Positions 24,802 through 39,300 of a stretch of 64,000 nucleotides of DNA are shown piece after piece (position 1 is the stretch's first letter; the number at the start of each line of letters is the position of its first letter). The stretch lies in NCBI GenBank assembly GCA_023678885.1, contig CM042986.1, forward strand, positions 1,302,001-1,366,000. The letters run 5' to 3'. The notes beneath the pieces are model-generated. The model saw nothing but the letters and a program-made list of their open reading frames with translations, was not told the origin of the DNA and searched no databases. Source of the DNA: Pogostemon cablin. Taxonomy: Eukaryota; Streptophyta; Magnoliopsida; Lamiales; Lamiaceae. Made by a program: the position numbers and the translations under genes.

Positions 24802-25542
24802 TTTAGAGCTGATGAGTGAATCTTTCGACACATAAAACCAGCATCTATTCGACGCAGCTCCATTTGTGGTTTTGCAGAATTTCTTGGACGGGGATGAGAT
24901 GGGATCTAGTGCAGAAATATTATGTGGTCTTTTAAGATGGAGCTTAATTTATCTTGATTTTGTTGAAAGCAATTTTCCTCCTTTGAGACAAGCCTGGAAT
25001 TGAAGAGTACATGATACAAGACAGTGTTGACACTTAATACTTGTTTTATATGTTCCAGATAGAGGAAATTCCTACTAATTGTCATCCTTTCTCAGGAATT
25101 ATACAGAAACTCTCATGTATCTTAGCTCAAAATATCATTACATTTAAACTGTATCCTGCTCTCTCTCTCTCCCCCCAACCCCCAGTGGCAGTTTAATTTT
25201 GAATCGCTTTTTAGGAAAAACCAAAGCATCTGATATGGTGTTCTGATTCGTTGAGACACCCAACTGTTATGTTAATTTTTCGAATCCTTCATTTTGAATT
25301 TGTTATTTCCATTATATTTGCTGTATTTTGAAGGTTAAACTTCAAACCAAATAGTAATACAAAACCAAATCAGTTCATAAGTCAAACCAAAAACACACCT
25401 ACCTTCAAACCTCTTTAAACAATATTCACAGAAGATTAAACCAAACCAAGAGTTCCACACCATTAAAATGCAAAATTCGAAACAAGGGCACGCCCCAGAG
25501 TTATTACAACCATATCTGGAAAGAAAAGTGGGAATTGTAATG
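24802..25542. other. convergent 3' flanks of DEX1 and the DUF962 gene
   Basis: Contains 3' UTR sequence of both convergent genes and a short (CT)n run followed by a C run near 25158. No additional coding sequence or mobile element is seen. Confidence 0.6.
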
Positions 25543-25881
25543 TTAGTATGCTTGCAAAACAGGCCTCTTACCAAGCCTCTTGATTTCCTTATCCATTTGA
25601 CCAGTAAGCATCAACCCAAACATCTTGTAATCACACAAAAAAGACCAAATTGGATGCCCAAAAGTTGCAGGAACATTCCCTTCAACAAAGAAATGGCTGT
25701 ACCAAGCCATGCCATATCCAACCAAAGGCGCAAATATCAAGAACCACCAATTGAACATCACTGAATACACCAAACACACAAGACTACAAAGTGTTCCTGC
25801 AAAGTGCCATCTCCTTGTACCTGGCTTCGAGTGTTGACTCACGTAGAACGCCCAAAACTCTTCCATGCTCCTGAAATTCAT
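25543..25881 (-). CDS. small DUF962 / Mpo1-like membrane protein
   Basis: Single coding exon of 112 residues. The N-terminal motif HSKPGTRRWHFAGT and the later SHFFVEGNVPATFGHPIWSF contain the spaced histidines, Asn and Pro of the DUF962/Mpo1 family. In yeast Mpo1 these residues support an iron-dependent dioxygenase that degrades 2-hydroxy fatty acids in the ER. Two hydrophobic segments (LCSLVCLVYSVMF and WWFLIFAPLVGYGMAWY) lie between the motifs. The protein is shorter than the Mpo1/YGL010w proteins, so whether it has the same activity is unknown. It is convergent with DEX1, an arrangement that I recall also for At3g09085 beside At3g09090. The leader upstream may contain a UTR exon. Confidence 0.9.
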   Translation of the reverse strand: MNFRSMEEFWAFYVSQHSKPGTRRWHFAGTLCSLVCLVYSVMFNWWFLIFAPLVGYGMAWYSHFFVEGNVPATFGHPIWSFLCDYKMFGLMLTGQMDKEIKRLGKRPVLQAY

Positions 25882-26951
25882 ATTTTGAACTGACCCCAGA
25901 TCGAATTTATGATCAAGTTCAAATCTTGCTGGAAAAACAGAGCAATCAGGAAATCTTGATTCTCCGACTTTGGAAACTCCGACCTTCAGAGTTCAGACAC
26001 CCTACTAGGTTTATTGTTCCTTTTCGCTAAGAACTGCTTTGAAGTTGTTTTGAGAGCAAACCCAGATCAGAGAATTCGATATTCTTCAGAATAAAAGTCT
26101 CACGGTAAGAATCTTGAAGTTTGATCAAGAATTCAGAGGGAAGAAAAGACGAGAGACTAAAGAAAGATGAGTGGGTGGGTAATAGGATGAGTGAAGGAAA
26201 ATGGATGACCAAGTTGGATGAATTGTTGCTATCTTAATCTAAAAAATTTATGTTGATGAAAAATGGTTTGAGGGTCTAAATAGAAAGCTGTTGAATGTAT
26301 TTTAACATCATATATTTCTGGGATTTGTGATTGGAATAGCTTGCTGATAATCAATCATTGGCCCCTCCTCACATTTTTTGTTTCTATTGGCTGTCTGTTG
26401 TTTGTCACTTTCTCCCAACATTTTTATGCTTTTTACTTTGCATAAATTGTATCGTCCTCGACAAGTATTAATTTTTTAAGGGTATAATAGTAATTAATTT
26501 AGTGCACTTCCATGCATGGGTTTGGGAGTATTAGATTGGATTTGAATCAAATAGCTGCTTAACTCTAGAGAGATGGATAACATGGGGTGATGCTAGCAAA
26601 TTTTACTATTGTTAATATCAACAATACAAATATCCCATTTTCACTAAAATAAAATATCTACTGCAATGAAAAAAAACAAGACAAACCATTTAATTTGAGG
26701 GTGGAGGGGACAAGAATAATACACATTTCTTCAATTGTGCAAAATACATGTATACTTTCCCTACTATCTACTGCTCTTTCATGACAAGGCAAGCGATTGA
26801 AGTGAGTCGAAAATTCTTTTATCCGGGTTTGGCAATTGCAACGTGGGAGTTCGATCGCCTTACAAGTAATTTCTTGCAGCTTCAAGTTCTCAATCATACT
26901 CCATTACTCTCACTCGAAGCAACGAACCATTTTACTGATTATAACACTAAT
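25882..26951. other. promoter of the DUF962 gene and 3' flank of the transporter gene
   Basis: Leader and promoter of the DUF962 gene (to about 26450), then the 3' flank of the minus-strand transporter gene. No repeat or extra gene is recognised. Confidence 0.5.
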
Positions 26952-29900
26952 TTAAAACAATCTTTCTCCAGTCGAGTAGAGATTCCAATAGATGGTCGAA
27001 GCGAAGTAAAGACATGCGGTTAGAGTTAAAAATGCTTGGAAAGAACCTAGCCACTGCACAAAGAATCCTGTTCCGATTGTACTGATTATAGCTGCAAGTG
27101 TTCCAGCAGAATTGGAAATCCCTGCAAGAAACTCGGTTGTTGTCATGGTGATTTTAAAGAATTCATTGACAACCAAAGAAGAACGAATAAGACAAGGCAT
27201 GGAAAGGACAAGAAGGGGAGTGTGAAGTGGATTAGAGTGCATACCATGAACAAATCCAGCACATTGTGGTGCAATATCCTGATGAAAAGATCCAAGTAAT
27301 GTCAATTTAATCCTCTATCACTGAAACTAGCACAAGAAAACGACGTAAACTTACTTGCATGTTGAGCAAAAAACCAGCTTGACTGAAAGAGCTGAAACTA
27401 AGGGCTATTGTTAAGAACATGGCAGCAACTGTTGGTGTTCTGACATAGTTCAAGCAGAGTAATGCAATACCAGGGCCGATGAAACCGATTGACTGCCATG
27501 AGCATGGCATTACAACGTTAATTTGAGATCAAAAGCTTTTCTTAATACTCTCATAGATGAAAGTGGCTTCAATTTTCAATCAACCAAATAGTAGTGGAAG
27601 ATTTCGGTCGTGTTGTGGAACATTACCTGCATGATTTTCCTGGCTGATGTCGTAGAATACCCTGCTTTGATTAGGTAGTCCGACGTTGCACCAGCAATGT
27701 AGCCTGAGATCGCCATCGTTCCCCAAGGAACTGCACTAAACCAAGCTGCTTGCTTCAAGTTCACATCGAACACCTACCACATCATCAGAAGTAGGTTTTT
27801 TTTAGCAATGCAGACAACCACAAGCAACAATTTGCAGTGTATTCGTTGCACATTCACAAGGATAAATAACACAGGCGGTGGTGAAACAGACGATCGAAAC
27901 AAAGTAATGGTGGTACTCACAGTTTTGAAATAAACAGGCATCCAAGACAGAAGAACAAAGTACCCCTGCATACAATAGCACACCAAATGCTTCATGTGTC
28001 AGTCGAAAGAATATTAGAACAGTTCCGAATGTGAAGAGAAGAAAGAAAAACAAAAGTAGAGAAAACAGACCCAGTTGTTAGTGAAATTAGCAAGTATTAT
28101 AGCCCAGGTTGGCAATTTCGATAAGAGGAGGCTCAGTGGGGGAAGCTTGCACTTGATCACTTGAGAATCGATTTTTCCAGCTTGGATTAATCGTAGTTCA
28201 GATTTACTGATAGAAGTGCACTCTTGGGGGTCATTAGTGACCTTAAAACTCCAGGTAATCAACCAAAGAAGTCCAAGAGAAGTAAAGAGAATAAACGGGC
28301 CGGAGATTCCAATAGATGTCATCACAATGGGAGTCAATACCAATCCAACTACATTTCCGAGCTGGAACCCTCCCATGGATAGTCCAACAGCAGTTGCTCG
28401 TTCATGGTTCGGAAACCATCTAGAAAAGAAACAGACAAGACTTCATTAGAAGAGGATAAGAAAGTTTTTTGTGACTATCGGAGGAGTCGCTGCTGATCTA
28501 CCTCATGGCTGGATAGATAAATGTTTGGATTTTTGCGATTATTTTTTAACCGGGGTTGCTGAATATCAAAAGCTTATTACACGGAATCCTATTTTTTTAG
28601 AACGGGTTGAGGGCGTAGGCATTATTGGCAGATAGGAAGTGTTACCTTGATAAAATGTGATTCATTGAAGGTAGAGCCACCCCTTCGGCCAGCCCAAAGA
28701 AAGCTCGAACAGCTAAGAGGCTGGCTGTTGAGTGATTTGCAGCCCATGGAGTTAGGAGAGTTGCCAGAGACCATAATGCTGCACCCCAAGCAATAACTTT
28801 TTTTCCACCGTATTTATCCACTAAGGCTCCTCCGATAACTGAGGAACACATATATCCCCATAGAAAGGATGACTATGCATAAAACAATAGCAACACGCAA
28901 TTAGTAAAGTACTACTTTAATCTAGTTGCAGTCTAATAGGTTTTAATGTTTACTGCTTAAGTGTTTACTAATCTTGTTGGTATTAGTATTTTCCGTTGCG
29001 TGCTTTTGGATAATGTACTTATAGAAACAAAGATGTCTCCTTGCAAAGAAAAGAAAAGAACGGAAAAATGATTGTGCGGTGGCAGATTATGTGGCAGTAC
29101 AGAGCATAAAAATTGACAACTTTTCTTCTCAACTACTAAAAGAAGTTGAAGCCTAAGATCACCAATAACATACTAAACAATTTTGTTTTTGGTCACCAAA
29201 TCTACTTGTTAATCAATCTTTAAGTTTAAAAAAGAAAAAAAAAAAGAAACATAGCAAGAACAAGTCATATAGCAAAAAAACAGCAATAATTAATTATGTG
29301 AACTTTCTCCTGCATGATGCCAGTTAAAGAAGTAACATCCTGGACGGATGTAAAGAACGTTGCTTTTCTCTTAGCATGAAATATGACATAACAAAGACCA
29401 CACACCTGATATGATGAGAACTAACCAACCAAAGGAGATTGATAATTTTAGGTTGTCAATGTGCATGATCCTAGTCTTTAGTTGCCTCACTCAAATGCAC
29501 AGTAATAAAACATCCACAAAACAATTTCCTACCAAGTTATGTGTAAACAAATTACATAAGAATATGATCCTCGTCGTTGGTTGTGAAATTCTGGCACAAA
29601 TCCATATTTGTTTTAACTTTCAACTCTATAGGACAGCTAAACTGATATACCACAATATCACTCCCTACTTCCGGTTCCAAGTTCCAACTCAACCACCGTG
29701 TTGGTTTCGAGATTGGTATATTTAAGTAACTTTAGTTCTCTTCCCAAAATGTCATACATGGTCATACTACTAAATTTTGACACCTTCAAACATTTAAAAT
29801 CTAATGAAAAGTTGGCATCTTTCCTTGTCATAACTGCGTGTCCAAAATTTAATGCGCCCTTCTTTCTTCCACAAGAACCTACACCTACCACCCTAATTTT

Positions 29901-30762
29901 GGATATCCAGCAAGATTGTTAAGAAAATCTAACCAACTACAATTTGCAAAATTTACATTTGACAGAATAAAATCTACCCATGCTCTTTAGGAAATTGACA
30001 CACCAATAAAAAAAAGGTTTCTGACTTGTGATCATGCTTTCATACATCCTTAGACTTAGAGTTGGTCATCTGTAATAAATTTAATTTGGTAATTTCCAAG
30101 TCATATGCACGTGGTGATGCACGCCACAAACTACCACCATCATTTTCTCAACAACCACCAAAATGCCTTCCCATCAGAACCACAACAACCCACCAACAAC
30201 AGAGAATTGTGGGGATCAAATTTCAGCAGTTGCATGTTCAAGAAAATATGAAATAATCCAAGTTGTTTATGGCCTTGTTGGCACCACGTGATCTTGCAAA
30301 GATTACAACTTTAATCCAATAAAATAAAATAAAGAGAAATTAAAAGAGTACCTGAACAATGCCCAAGAAAGAACTACTCCATCCATACTTGTCCGCAAGA
30401 GGAACAATGGCAACAGACATAACAACTCTATCTGCATTACACAGACACATGACCGCCGCCACCAGCGCCACCACCTTGAACCTCTCCGCCGCCATCAACC
30501 CCCCTTCTTTCTTCCCCACAAACAGCCCCCTCTCTATCCCCTCCGCCGTGCACCTCACCCTCCTCTCATTTCCTCTGTTTCTTGCATGAACATCCTTTCC
30601 TCCATCTATCAATGGAAAAGTCACCCATTTCTTATGAACTCGCAATCTGGGAAACGAATCGGATTTGACAAAAGTAACCGGACCCGGATGGGAAACGGGC
30701 CGGGTCGAAAGCTTCGAAATAAAAGGTCGTATCTTTGGATTAATAGGCGTAACGCATGCCAT
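26952..30762 (-). CDS. plastid anion/phosphate transporter, PHT4 family (MFS)
   Basis: Eight coding exons on the minus strand: 30352-30762, 28646-28872, 28071-28419, 27921-27965, 27627-27773, 27355-27492, 27245-27278 and 26952-27121. All are in phase, giving 506 residues. The first about 100 residues are Ser/Arg/Lys-rich and look like a plastid transit peptide. The major-facilitator fold starts at KVVALVAAVMCLCNADRVVM. SLC17-type signatures follow: DKYGWSSSFLGIVQ, SSFLWGYMCSSVIGG, RAFFGLAEGVALPSMN and RWFPNHERATAVGLSMGGFQ. PHT4/ANTR proteins move inorganic phosphate or organic anions across plastid membranes. The closest match from memory is PHT4;2 (At2g38060), which also neighbours CAC3 and an OCTOPUS-like gene in Arabidopsis. 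The first intron is 1.5 kb. Substrate cannot be told from sequence. Confidence 0.92.
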
Positions 30763-33323
30763 TACAGAATTAAAGAAAAAAATGCCTAGTTTAATTATTT
30801 CGTGTTGACAACGAACAGTAGTAATTCGGCAGCCGTTTTGTAATTATAGAGGCATTAATTGTCGGAAAAAAATGCAAAACGACGACGATTCGTATTGCGG
30901 CGAAAAGAAACCGGAAGGGAGGAGGAGAAAGTCGAAGAAATCGATGGCGGAGTTGGTGAGCTTTAAACGTTTGACAGTGGAATTGTAATAACATTAGTTG
31001 TCGAATTTCGTTTGAACCGCACGTGTTATAAAGGCGTGCAGTTGTGCACTTGACTTCTCCCTCCCCCAATATGCTTCACAAAATCTAATAATAATAATTT
31101 TAATTATATTATTATTTTTATTATTAGAAATTGTAACTAACAATTTATTTATTTTTAGGTAAGTGATGAAATCAATTAAATTGTTATTACTGGAAATACT
31201 GGTACTGGTATTAGGTATGCATTATTTAATACTCCATATTATAATTTAATTGAGGGATATGGACCTCACAATATATAGCATATATAATAATGTAAATTTC
31301 CATAGGTTAAATATTTATTACATACTGATGATGGAGTATTAATTAATAATTTTAAGCGGTGGAATTTTGATACTACGCTAGTATCCACAAAATGTTGTGC
31401 TTACATCTAAGTATTTGTTATTGAATACTTATGATTTTATTATTTTAATGTTTAGATTAAAAACGCCAAATAGTATTGTAAGGATTTTTCTCTGTTACCA
31501 CGTGATGGGTTGATTATTATTAGTACTATTTTTTTAACATGGGTTGATTACTGGTTTAGAAAATAAAAAATATAAATTATTATCAATAAATTTTTAAAAA
31601 AATTCACTTGCGCTCGTTACGATTTACTTCATCACCGTTACCACCATGTTCAGTATAATTATTGTGAGATTTGACCATGAATTCAAATGAAAACATTCAG
31701 TAAGAGGATTGTATTTGAGGTTTTTCTAATTTTTCTAATTAAATGCATTAATTGACCCTCGTGGTGTGTAGTGTGCTTTGCTATTTGATGTTAGCGTTAA
31801 TAAATTTACAGGCCCCGTGTCACACTTGTACCCCATATATTAGTGCTTTTTGGTAGTAATATTTTCTCATATATATTTATTTAAGACTTGTAAGGTTTTT
31901 AATAACATATCTTTCTAACATATATTTCCACTTTTTTTTTTTTTATTGTTATACCAAAATTTATCGGCAAACACTTAATTTTGTTTGGATTCCCGCGAAA
32001 TAAATAAAAATTGATAAACTTTTAATAAAATTTTATATTAAAACAATAAAAACAATAAATGTCAAAATTAATTAATTCATAAAGAATTTGTAATAAAAAT
32101 GAAAAGTGATTTATGAAAAAATAATAATATATATAGCAAATAAAGAAAGTTAAATAGCATCTTGAGAATATTTAAATTTGCGTTCACTTTACTTTTTAAA
32201 CTTCTTAAGATTCACATTTTTTCTATTTTTTCCAAATCGTCTCCAAACTTTTTGAAATCAAATTTGGTGAGAATGGAGTGACATATATAATCTATGCTTA
32301 TTTTATTAATAAATTGATCATTTTTTGTGGGGTGATGTAAATCATGTAATGATTATTATTTTCTTTGATTAGCTAGAAGACTCCTGTAATTTATTCATTT
32401 ACATATAAATAAATTAATTAACAAATTGATCTATCGATCGGCCAATGAAAAGTTAACAAACAATATAAATATTGAATTTGCACGTTATAAGTCATATAGT
32501 CATTTAATTATTTAATTTAAGGTGATTCAAGATTTATTTATAATGTAATGTGGGGTTAGTGGGTACTTTTTATCTTAAAAAAATTAATTATATTATTTTA
32601 TTTAATGGTGAGATTAAATTTAAAATTAATTTAACAATTAAAATCGTCAAGTGGAAGATGCATCAGGTGCATTCTGATTAGACTCTTATTTAATGAGTAT
32701 TCCATAATTTATATTCTAGATGGATACATCAGGCATGACAGACATAAGTAAGAGTGTTTTTGTTTGGAGGGGGTTGTTTGATGGCTATGATATTATGCTA
32801 CAATAATATTTCATTCCAAAAAATAAGGGAATCATTCATTTTATAGTAAAATGGGTGAGATGACTTTCATTTTATTCCAAATTACATGTTTATTTCATAT
32901 TTGTATCTTTTTTAAATAAAAATTAATTCTGTATTTTTTACATATTTATATTAAAAGAACATCAACATAATATTATTTTCTTGAAAATATCATTATAAAA
33001 AATAAATTTCACTATACTCTTGAATAATGATTTAACATTCCAAATGTCATTAATAACTATAATAGTTATTTTCTATTATTAAACAAAATATTAAATAGTA
33101 AATACAATTCCATTACCTTAAATACAAGCATGAACGACATCAGTTCGCATAGCACTGATTGCATCCAAAGAAACCGTAGGAGAGCTTGAAATTAAAAAAA
33201 ATGCAAATTTATATTATTTAATTCTCGTTTCTCACAGATTTCCCGCCCCCAACGTATACAAATGTAAACAGAGATATTACTGTACGGCTAGCTAGGGCTT
33301 TTGATCAAATCAGCCATTCGACA
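30763..33323. other. divergent intergenic region, AT-rich
   Basis: Separates the transporter gene (-) from the WD40 gene (+). The first 300 bases are the transporter's leader and promoter. The middle 31080-33200 is very AT-rich with no recognisable gene. The last 100 bases, with a GCTAGGGCTTTT motif near 33288, form the WD40 leader. Confidence 0.55.
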
Positions 33324-36300
33324 ATGAAGAACAAGAAACGCACCCGGATTCGAAGCAAATCACATGCTCCTCAAAATGTACGTACAAACGAATGGCTTCT
33401 CCCTGAATCTCTCTGTTTATATTCATTTTCGGGGGTGAGGTTGGGAATTTAATTGGTATTTGTACGATTTCATGTTTTTGCAGTTGATTTTGGAGGAAAT
33501 AATTGGTTTGACTACTAAAAATGGGAATGGATTAGCCTCCAGCATTTCGAGTACCAAGTGTGCTTATATTGCTGGCTGTGTGGTGGTGCTATACGATGTT
33601 CTTTCTGGAACTCAATCGCACCTCACGGCGCCTAATAGGGTTCTAAAACCATTGAGCTGTGTTGCTTTATCGTACGACTCTAGAGTTGTTGCAGCAGGCG
33701 AGGTAAAACTTAAGAGTTCTTTGTGATTGTTTGTAAACTCGTTATTGCGAAGTAGGATTTATCCTTAAATGGTACTATTTGTCTTCGGAGGGATCAGGGA
33801 TATTTAGTTATGTTCTAATTATTGCAATCAAGGATTCAAATGTAGATCAAAACAATTCTATGTATGCAATTCTAGGGTCGATTTACGTGATGATATATTA
33901 TTAGGAAATTGATGAGTTGTTGCTATTTCAGATTTCTTTATATTAATAAATGATTTATTATTATTATTATATTTGGATATTACTGCTACTTAAAGCTTAA
34001 TGTACCCACTCTTCTTTTCATTTATTTGGTCTGTAGAGCGACTTGCAATATGATAATATATCCCTTCTGGTAATAAGGAGTTGTTTATTTAAAAAGTTGT
34101 AAAGAGAATAATACTTGTTTTCAAAATTTTCATTTGACATGGTGATTCAGTCAGGGCATCAACCTGCAGTACTGGTTTGGGATTGCGCTACCGTAGCCTT
34201 TATATGTGAGCTCAAATGCCACTCGTATGGTGTGGCGTGCATGGCTCTGTCTGCTGATGGTCAGTTAGACTTAATCAGTTGTCAATATTCAAGGAAAATA
34301 GGAAGAAAGAAGCAGCTCGAATTACTCTTCCCTGGCAAAATTATCAATAATTTGTAAATCTATGTGCTAATTACTTGCAGGAAAATACCTGGTTTCTACT
34401 GGATTTCCTCGTGATGGATATATCTGTCTCTGGGATTGGCAAAATAAACTTTTGGTTGCAAAAGTAAAATCATCTTCAGTTTCTAATCACATCTCATCCA
34501 TCGAGTTCACACTGAATAACAAATTCATCATAACTGCTGAGAAAAATGAACTGAAGATCTGGAAAGTTAGATGGCCACCTGGATCTCGTGCTAGCACTAG
34601 ATCCGTGTCACTGACAATGCTGAGGAAAGTTGATCTTGGCCCTAAAGAGTTATCATTTGTGGCTGTTACATCTCCTAGATGGATGTGTAGAAGTTCTGTG
34701 AATCATACTCAGACTGTTGAACAGACACCTATCTATGCAGTTACAGAGAAAGGTAAATAAAAAACTTAACTCGTCATATATATTTTCTGAGCAATAACTT
34801 CAGTATTGTGTTAATTGGTTAATATTTATTTGTCGGTGCTCTTCCTAACAGGAACTTTATGCATGGTCTATCCTGGCTCATCAATCATTAAAACGGTGGA
34901 GTTAGAGGTAGATGTCGGCTGTATTCATAGATATGCTTCTAAATTTTATTGATCCTGATGGTTATACATAGATGCTCGGATACATTTCATTTTGTAAAAA
35001 AGTACTCCATTTTCTTTTAGAATCAATTCTGTGCATGGAATGACTTGAAATGTTAATTCTAACAGTGTATTTCAACTGTGGTTAAAGTATAAATATTTTG
35101 TAATAGATCTTCTTGGGCTTTGGAAACTACCTTAAATAAAAACCAAGTCTGTTTGTTGTATTCTAGTAACCTAATGATCTATTGGCAAGCGCTTGAACAA
35201 TAAAACCCACTTTCATGCAAGAGGAGATAGTTAAAACATTATATTCATGTATAAAAAATAATAACTCCCCACACTTTTTTTGCATATTTCTATTTTCTTT
35301 GTCCCGTCTTGTTGGAAGAAGTCATTTAGATTTTCCATTATAAGAATGAATTACCACTTTCATGATGTACCAGTTGTATGTTCCAATTTCAGGTTGAGAA
35401 ATGCTTTGCAATATCAATATCCACCAGTTTGGTTGCATGTGCGTGCAATAATGGGCTTGTAAAACTATTTGGCATCAATTCTCTTGAACATTCTGGTGGA
35501 CTATGTTATGTTGAGAGCAAAAGGTGCAAAGAGTCAAATGTTGTAAACTTAAATGGAGACCCTCGGCCAACCCTTCCTGATGCCATTGCTTGCCAGTTTT
35601 CAACCTCTGAAAAGCTTGGCAAGTAACAAACTATTCTTTTTTGTTGGATTTTTCTATGCAGTCTTCTAATCAACATTTTATTTTGCAGTAGTGGTTTATG
35701 ATGATCATAGCCTTTGCATATGGAATATTCATGATATAGACAAGGTACTTTGAAATTTGTATCTTATCATCAGTTCATCTTCATGCAATTTATCTTTGTG
35801 ATTTTATCCCTGAAATCACTATTTACTTATATTAGATTATGATTTATTGCAGTAACATCGTATCTTATCCAGGCTACCAGGTGTTGCGTTCTTGTCTCAC
35901 ATAGTGGATGCATATGGGACATAAAAAACGTTCCATGTGAAAATATGCATGATCATTCTCTCTCTTGTGTTGCTAAAGGTTGTTCTGGTGGATTATCTTT
36001 TGCCACTTGTTCTGCTGATGGGAATATTAGGTTGTGGGATCTAGCACTTCAATCTGCCTTCTCAAAAAATAGTCTGTCTGTTCACACTGATGACAGCTCT
36101 AATGGAGATATGTGCTTAGGTAGTTCCTATATTCTTGACATTTTATATCGGAGTCTAAGCTCCTTTTGCTTACAAGATTGTGAACCTTTGTTCCTTAATT
36201 GCTGCAGTTAGTGCTGGAATCTTTGAACGGCTGTCTGTTGCAGAAGATATCTCTTCTTTTGGGTTTCGGGCAATGGCAGTTAGTTCTGATGGACAGCTCC

Positions 36301-39300
36301 TGGCAGCTGGTGATAGCCAAGGAAATATCCATATCTTCAATTTATACACTTCTGATTATATTTTCATTCAGGTAAGTTAACATTTAATTATATTCATCTT
36401 CAAATTAACCAATAATATCCCTATTTCTTTAATGATTTATAGTTCTAATCCTCTACCACTACCACCCTGTATTAAATGTTGTGTTGGGTGCTTGTAGGAT
36501 GCTCATGGTGCAGAAATTCTTTCCTTATGTTTTAATTTGCCAGACAGGAATAGTTTTACTTCTGATGACGATTCAAAACGTCGTCGCTTTCTTGCTTCTG
36601 GAGGACGGGATGGAAAAATTAATCTTTTTGATGTTGACAGGTTCGAATTGTAAAATGTTGGACCAGTTGAACTTTTTAATGGACATTCTCAATGAAAACT
36701 CACGTTTCTACTTGGATTAGGAGCTTTAATCTCTGTGGAAGTATCAATTACCACTCGTCTGCTGTGACTGTAGTAAAGGTTGCACAAAGTGGTCGGGAGG
36801 TTCTCAGTTGTTCTGCTGATAGGTGAGCAATTTAAGAAGAGTTAATATATTCTGGAAACGTGAACGCAGATAAATTACTAAATCCTGCTATGAAGAAGGA
36901 ATATAATGTTTAAGAAGTAGGTTAAATTGTTTATGTGTGGCATCTGGATCTAAAACATCGAATTTGGTGAAATGGTTTATTGTATGTTTATCAGTTTCTG
37001 ATAATAATTTTATTTATATGCCTCCAACTTGTTGTGGCACATGCAGCATTCAGTTTACTGTTTTCTGCCATCACATATTTCAACTGACATTTGTTTCGCC
37101 CTATAGGTCCATGGCTCTTCATATTGTGAACATGAAAGAGACAGAATGCAAGTTTTCTTGCATTCGCAAGATTGCAACACCTGGAATCATCTATGATGTG
37201 GCTGTAGATCATCCAATGGACGTAGCGTTAACTGTGGGACAGGTAAAAAATGAAATTGGGGGGGGGGGGGGGGGTGGGAGTTGACCCATTTAAGATGAAA
37301 ATACACACTTCCTTATCTAGGTTATTTTGAAGGACTAATCAATTATTACATAAAAAAATCCCTGCTGGTGTATGTACCATAACCAAATCACATTCTTGCA
37401 GGAAAAGAAGATAAATACATTTGATATTCAATCTGGAAAACTAATTAGATGGTTTCAGCATGATGGAGGCGGTGGTGACCCAATAAAGGTATGCCAATGC
37501 AAACTTTAAGATCTTTCAATAAGAATTTTGTATATCTTATACCTCTATTTCAGGTTGCAACTGATGGAACCCACAGCTATCTAGCTTGCTCTTACTCTAA
37601 TAGATGTATCTGCATCTATGACTATGTGACTGGGGAGATGGTTGCACAAGCAACAGGGCACAGTGAACTTGTTACAGGCGTCATCTTTTTATCTGACTGC
37701 AAGCATCTAGTTTCTGTATGTCATTTTTTCCTTTTCTTGTTCATATGCTTTGTTTGATCTGCTTGTGATATAACCTGCTGAGTAGTTATGAAGATAAATC
37801 CGTAAATGCTACCATGTAGTATCATGCATGAGCTAACATTAAATATTTTGAAGATTACAGATAGCAAAACCCTACTGTCTGTTTCAAATTTATTGTTTCT
37901 CTAGTTAGAACGTTAATTTACTAGTTGTTCTTGATTGTGATTGTAGAATTTTACTGGCTCATGGGTTATTTGGTTTAACTTTTTTCTACTCCTCTCGTCT
38001 GTTTTTCTAGCCAATAAGAGAAGTGTAAATTGCACAATATATTTATGAGAATACTACTGTATCAGATAAACGAGAAGGCTGCTCAAGGTGATAAGGGCCT
38101 TTTATTATTAATTCAAGTGATACCTGTTACTGTAATAGTTCCTATAATTATTTCTGGTAGGCTGTTGATTTGCTGGTGAATTCAGGTTGGTGCTGATGGT
38201 TGTATCTTTGTCTGGAAACTCCCTGCTCTTCTGTCTTCGAGGATGCTGCAAAAAATTAAAGATATTTCTGTTGAGCTCCCACCAGAAAACATGCATCATC
38301 ATATGTATAATCAGGTCAAGTCTGATCTAGTGCCTAACCACAAACCACTCGTTGACGAAAATCTCAATCAATCCCATACCAAAATGTTTTTCCAAGACGG
38401 CAGCAACACTGAAAATGCAGGATTTAAGTTCAGTATATCTCGACTTCCAAAATGGGCACAATCCCAAGTTTCGAACAGTTCTTCACAAGTGGAAATCGAT
38501 TCTACTTCTTCTAAGGTACACCTACTTAACTCGGACTGGGATTTTGATTTCCTGCACAAAAAGACAACTTATGTTTAATCTTCAGTAAGCAATATCTGTG
38601 GACAAAATTTTTATCATGTTTGTTTTGGAAACTTTGAAACCGAGTAACTCACGTCTGTGACTTATGCCGTTAGATTGGTTTACCACAAGATTATGCATGT
38701 CCTGAGCTGCAAAGCCCGTCTGAAGATAATTCAGGAGTTGTCCCACAATTTTCTGGGACCTTGTCCAAAGGCCTATCAGAGACAGAGAGTAATCAATTAT
38801 CTCCAAGTCCTCCAAAAACTGAAAGGTGAGAAGCAGTTTCCTGAGTTTGCTCGAGGAAGTTTTGCTTTTCTAGTTTCTTACATCATGTGTGGTTGAGCAG
38901 ATTGGAATCAAACAATCGCTGGTTAACTATTCATACTGTTTGTATGGATATGCTTTATTCCCCCGAATCATGTGAAATGAAGAGCTTTAATGTGCAGGGA
39001 TCAGCAATAGACAGCCGATGCACAGGTAAGCTGCTTCTACTCTCGCACAGGAAATGTCATCACTAGATGGTATCGAACTAGGATAAATGGAAAAAGTAGA
39101 GTAATTTTTTGCAATTAATCAACTTAACTTCTTAAATTCATACTTGTACAAATGGGCAGAACACTTTAAATGCTCAGATATGTGTTCAGTTTCAATTACT
39201 AAGCTCAGATAGTTAACTCAGAATAGCGATTTCAATTTCTGATGCATTTAAAACAAATGATGGTTAAAGCTTAACTGGCACCAAGTATGGGTTATTATGA

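Noticed and set aside
27774..28053. Two hydrophobic minus-strand ORFs inside the transporter gene
   Set aside because: They read through an exon and its introns; the in-phase splice model accounts for the coding parts.
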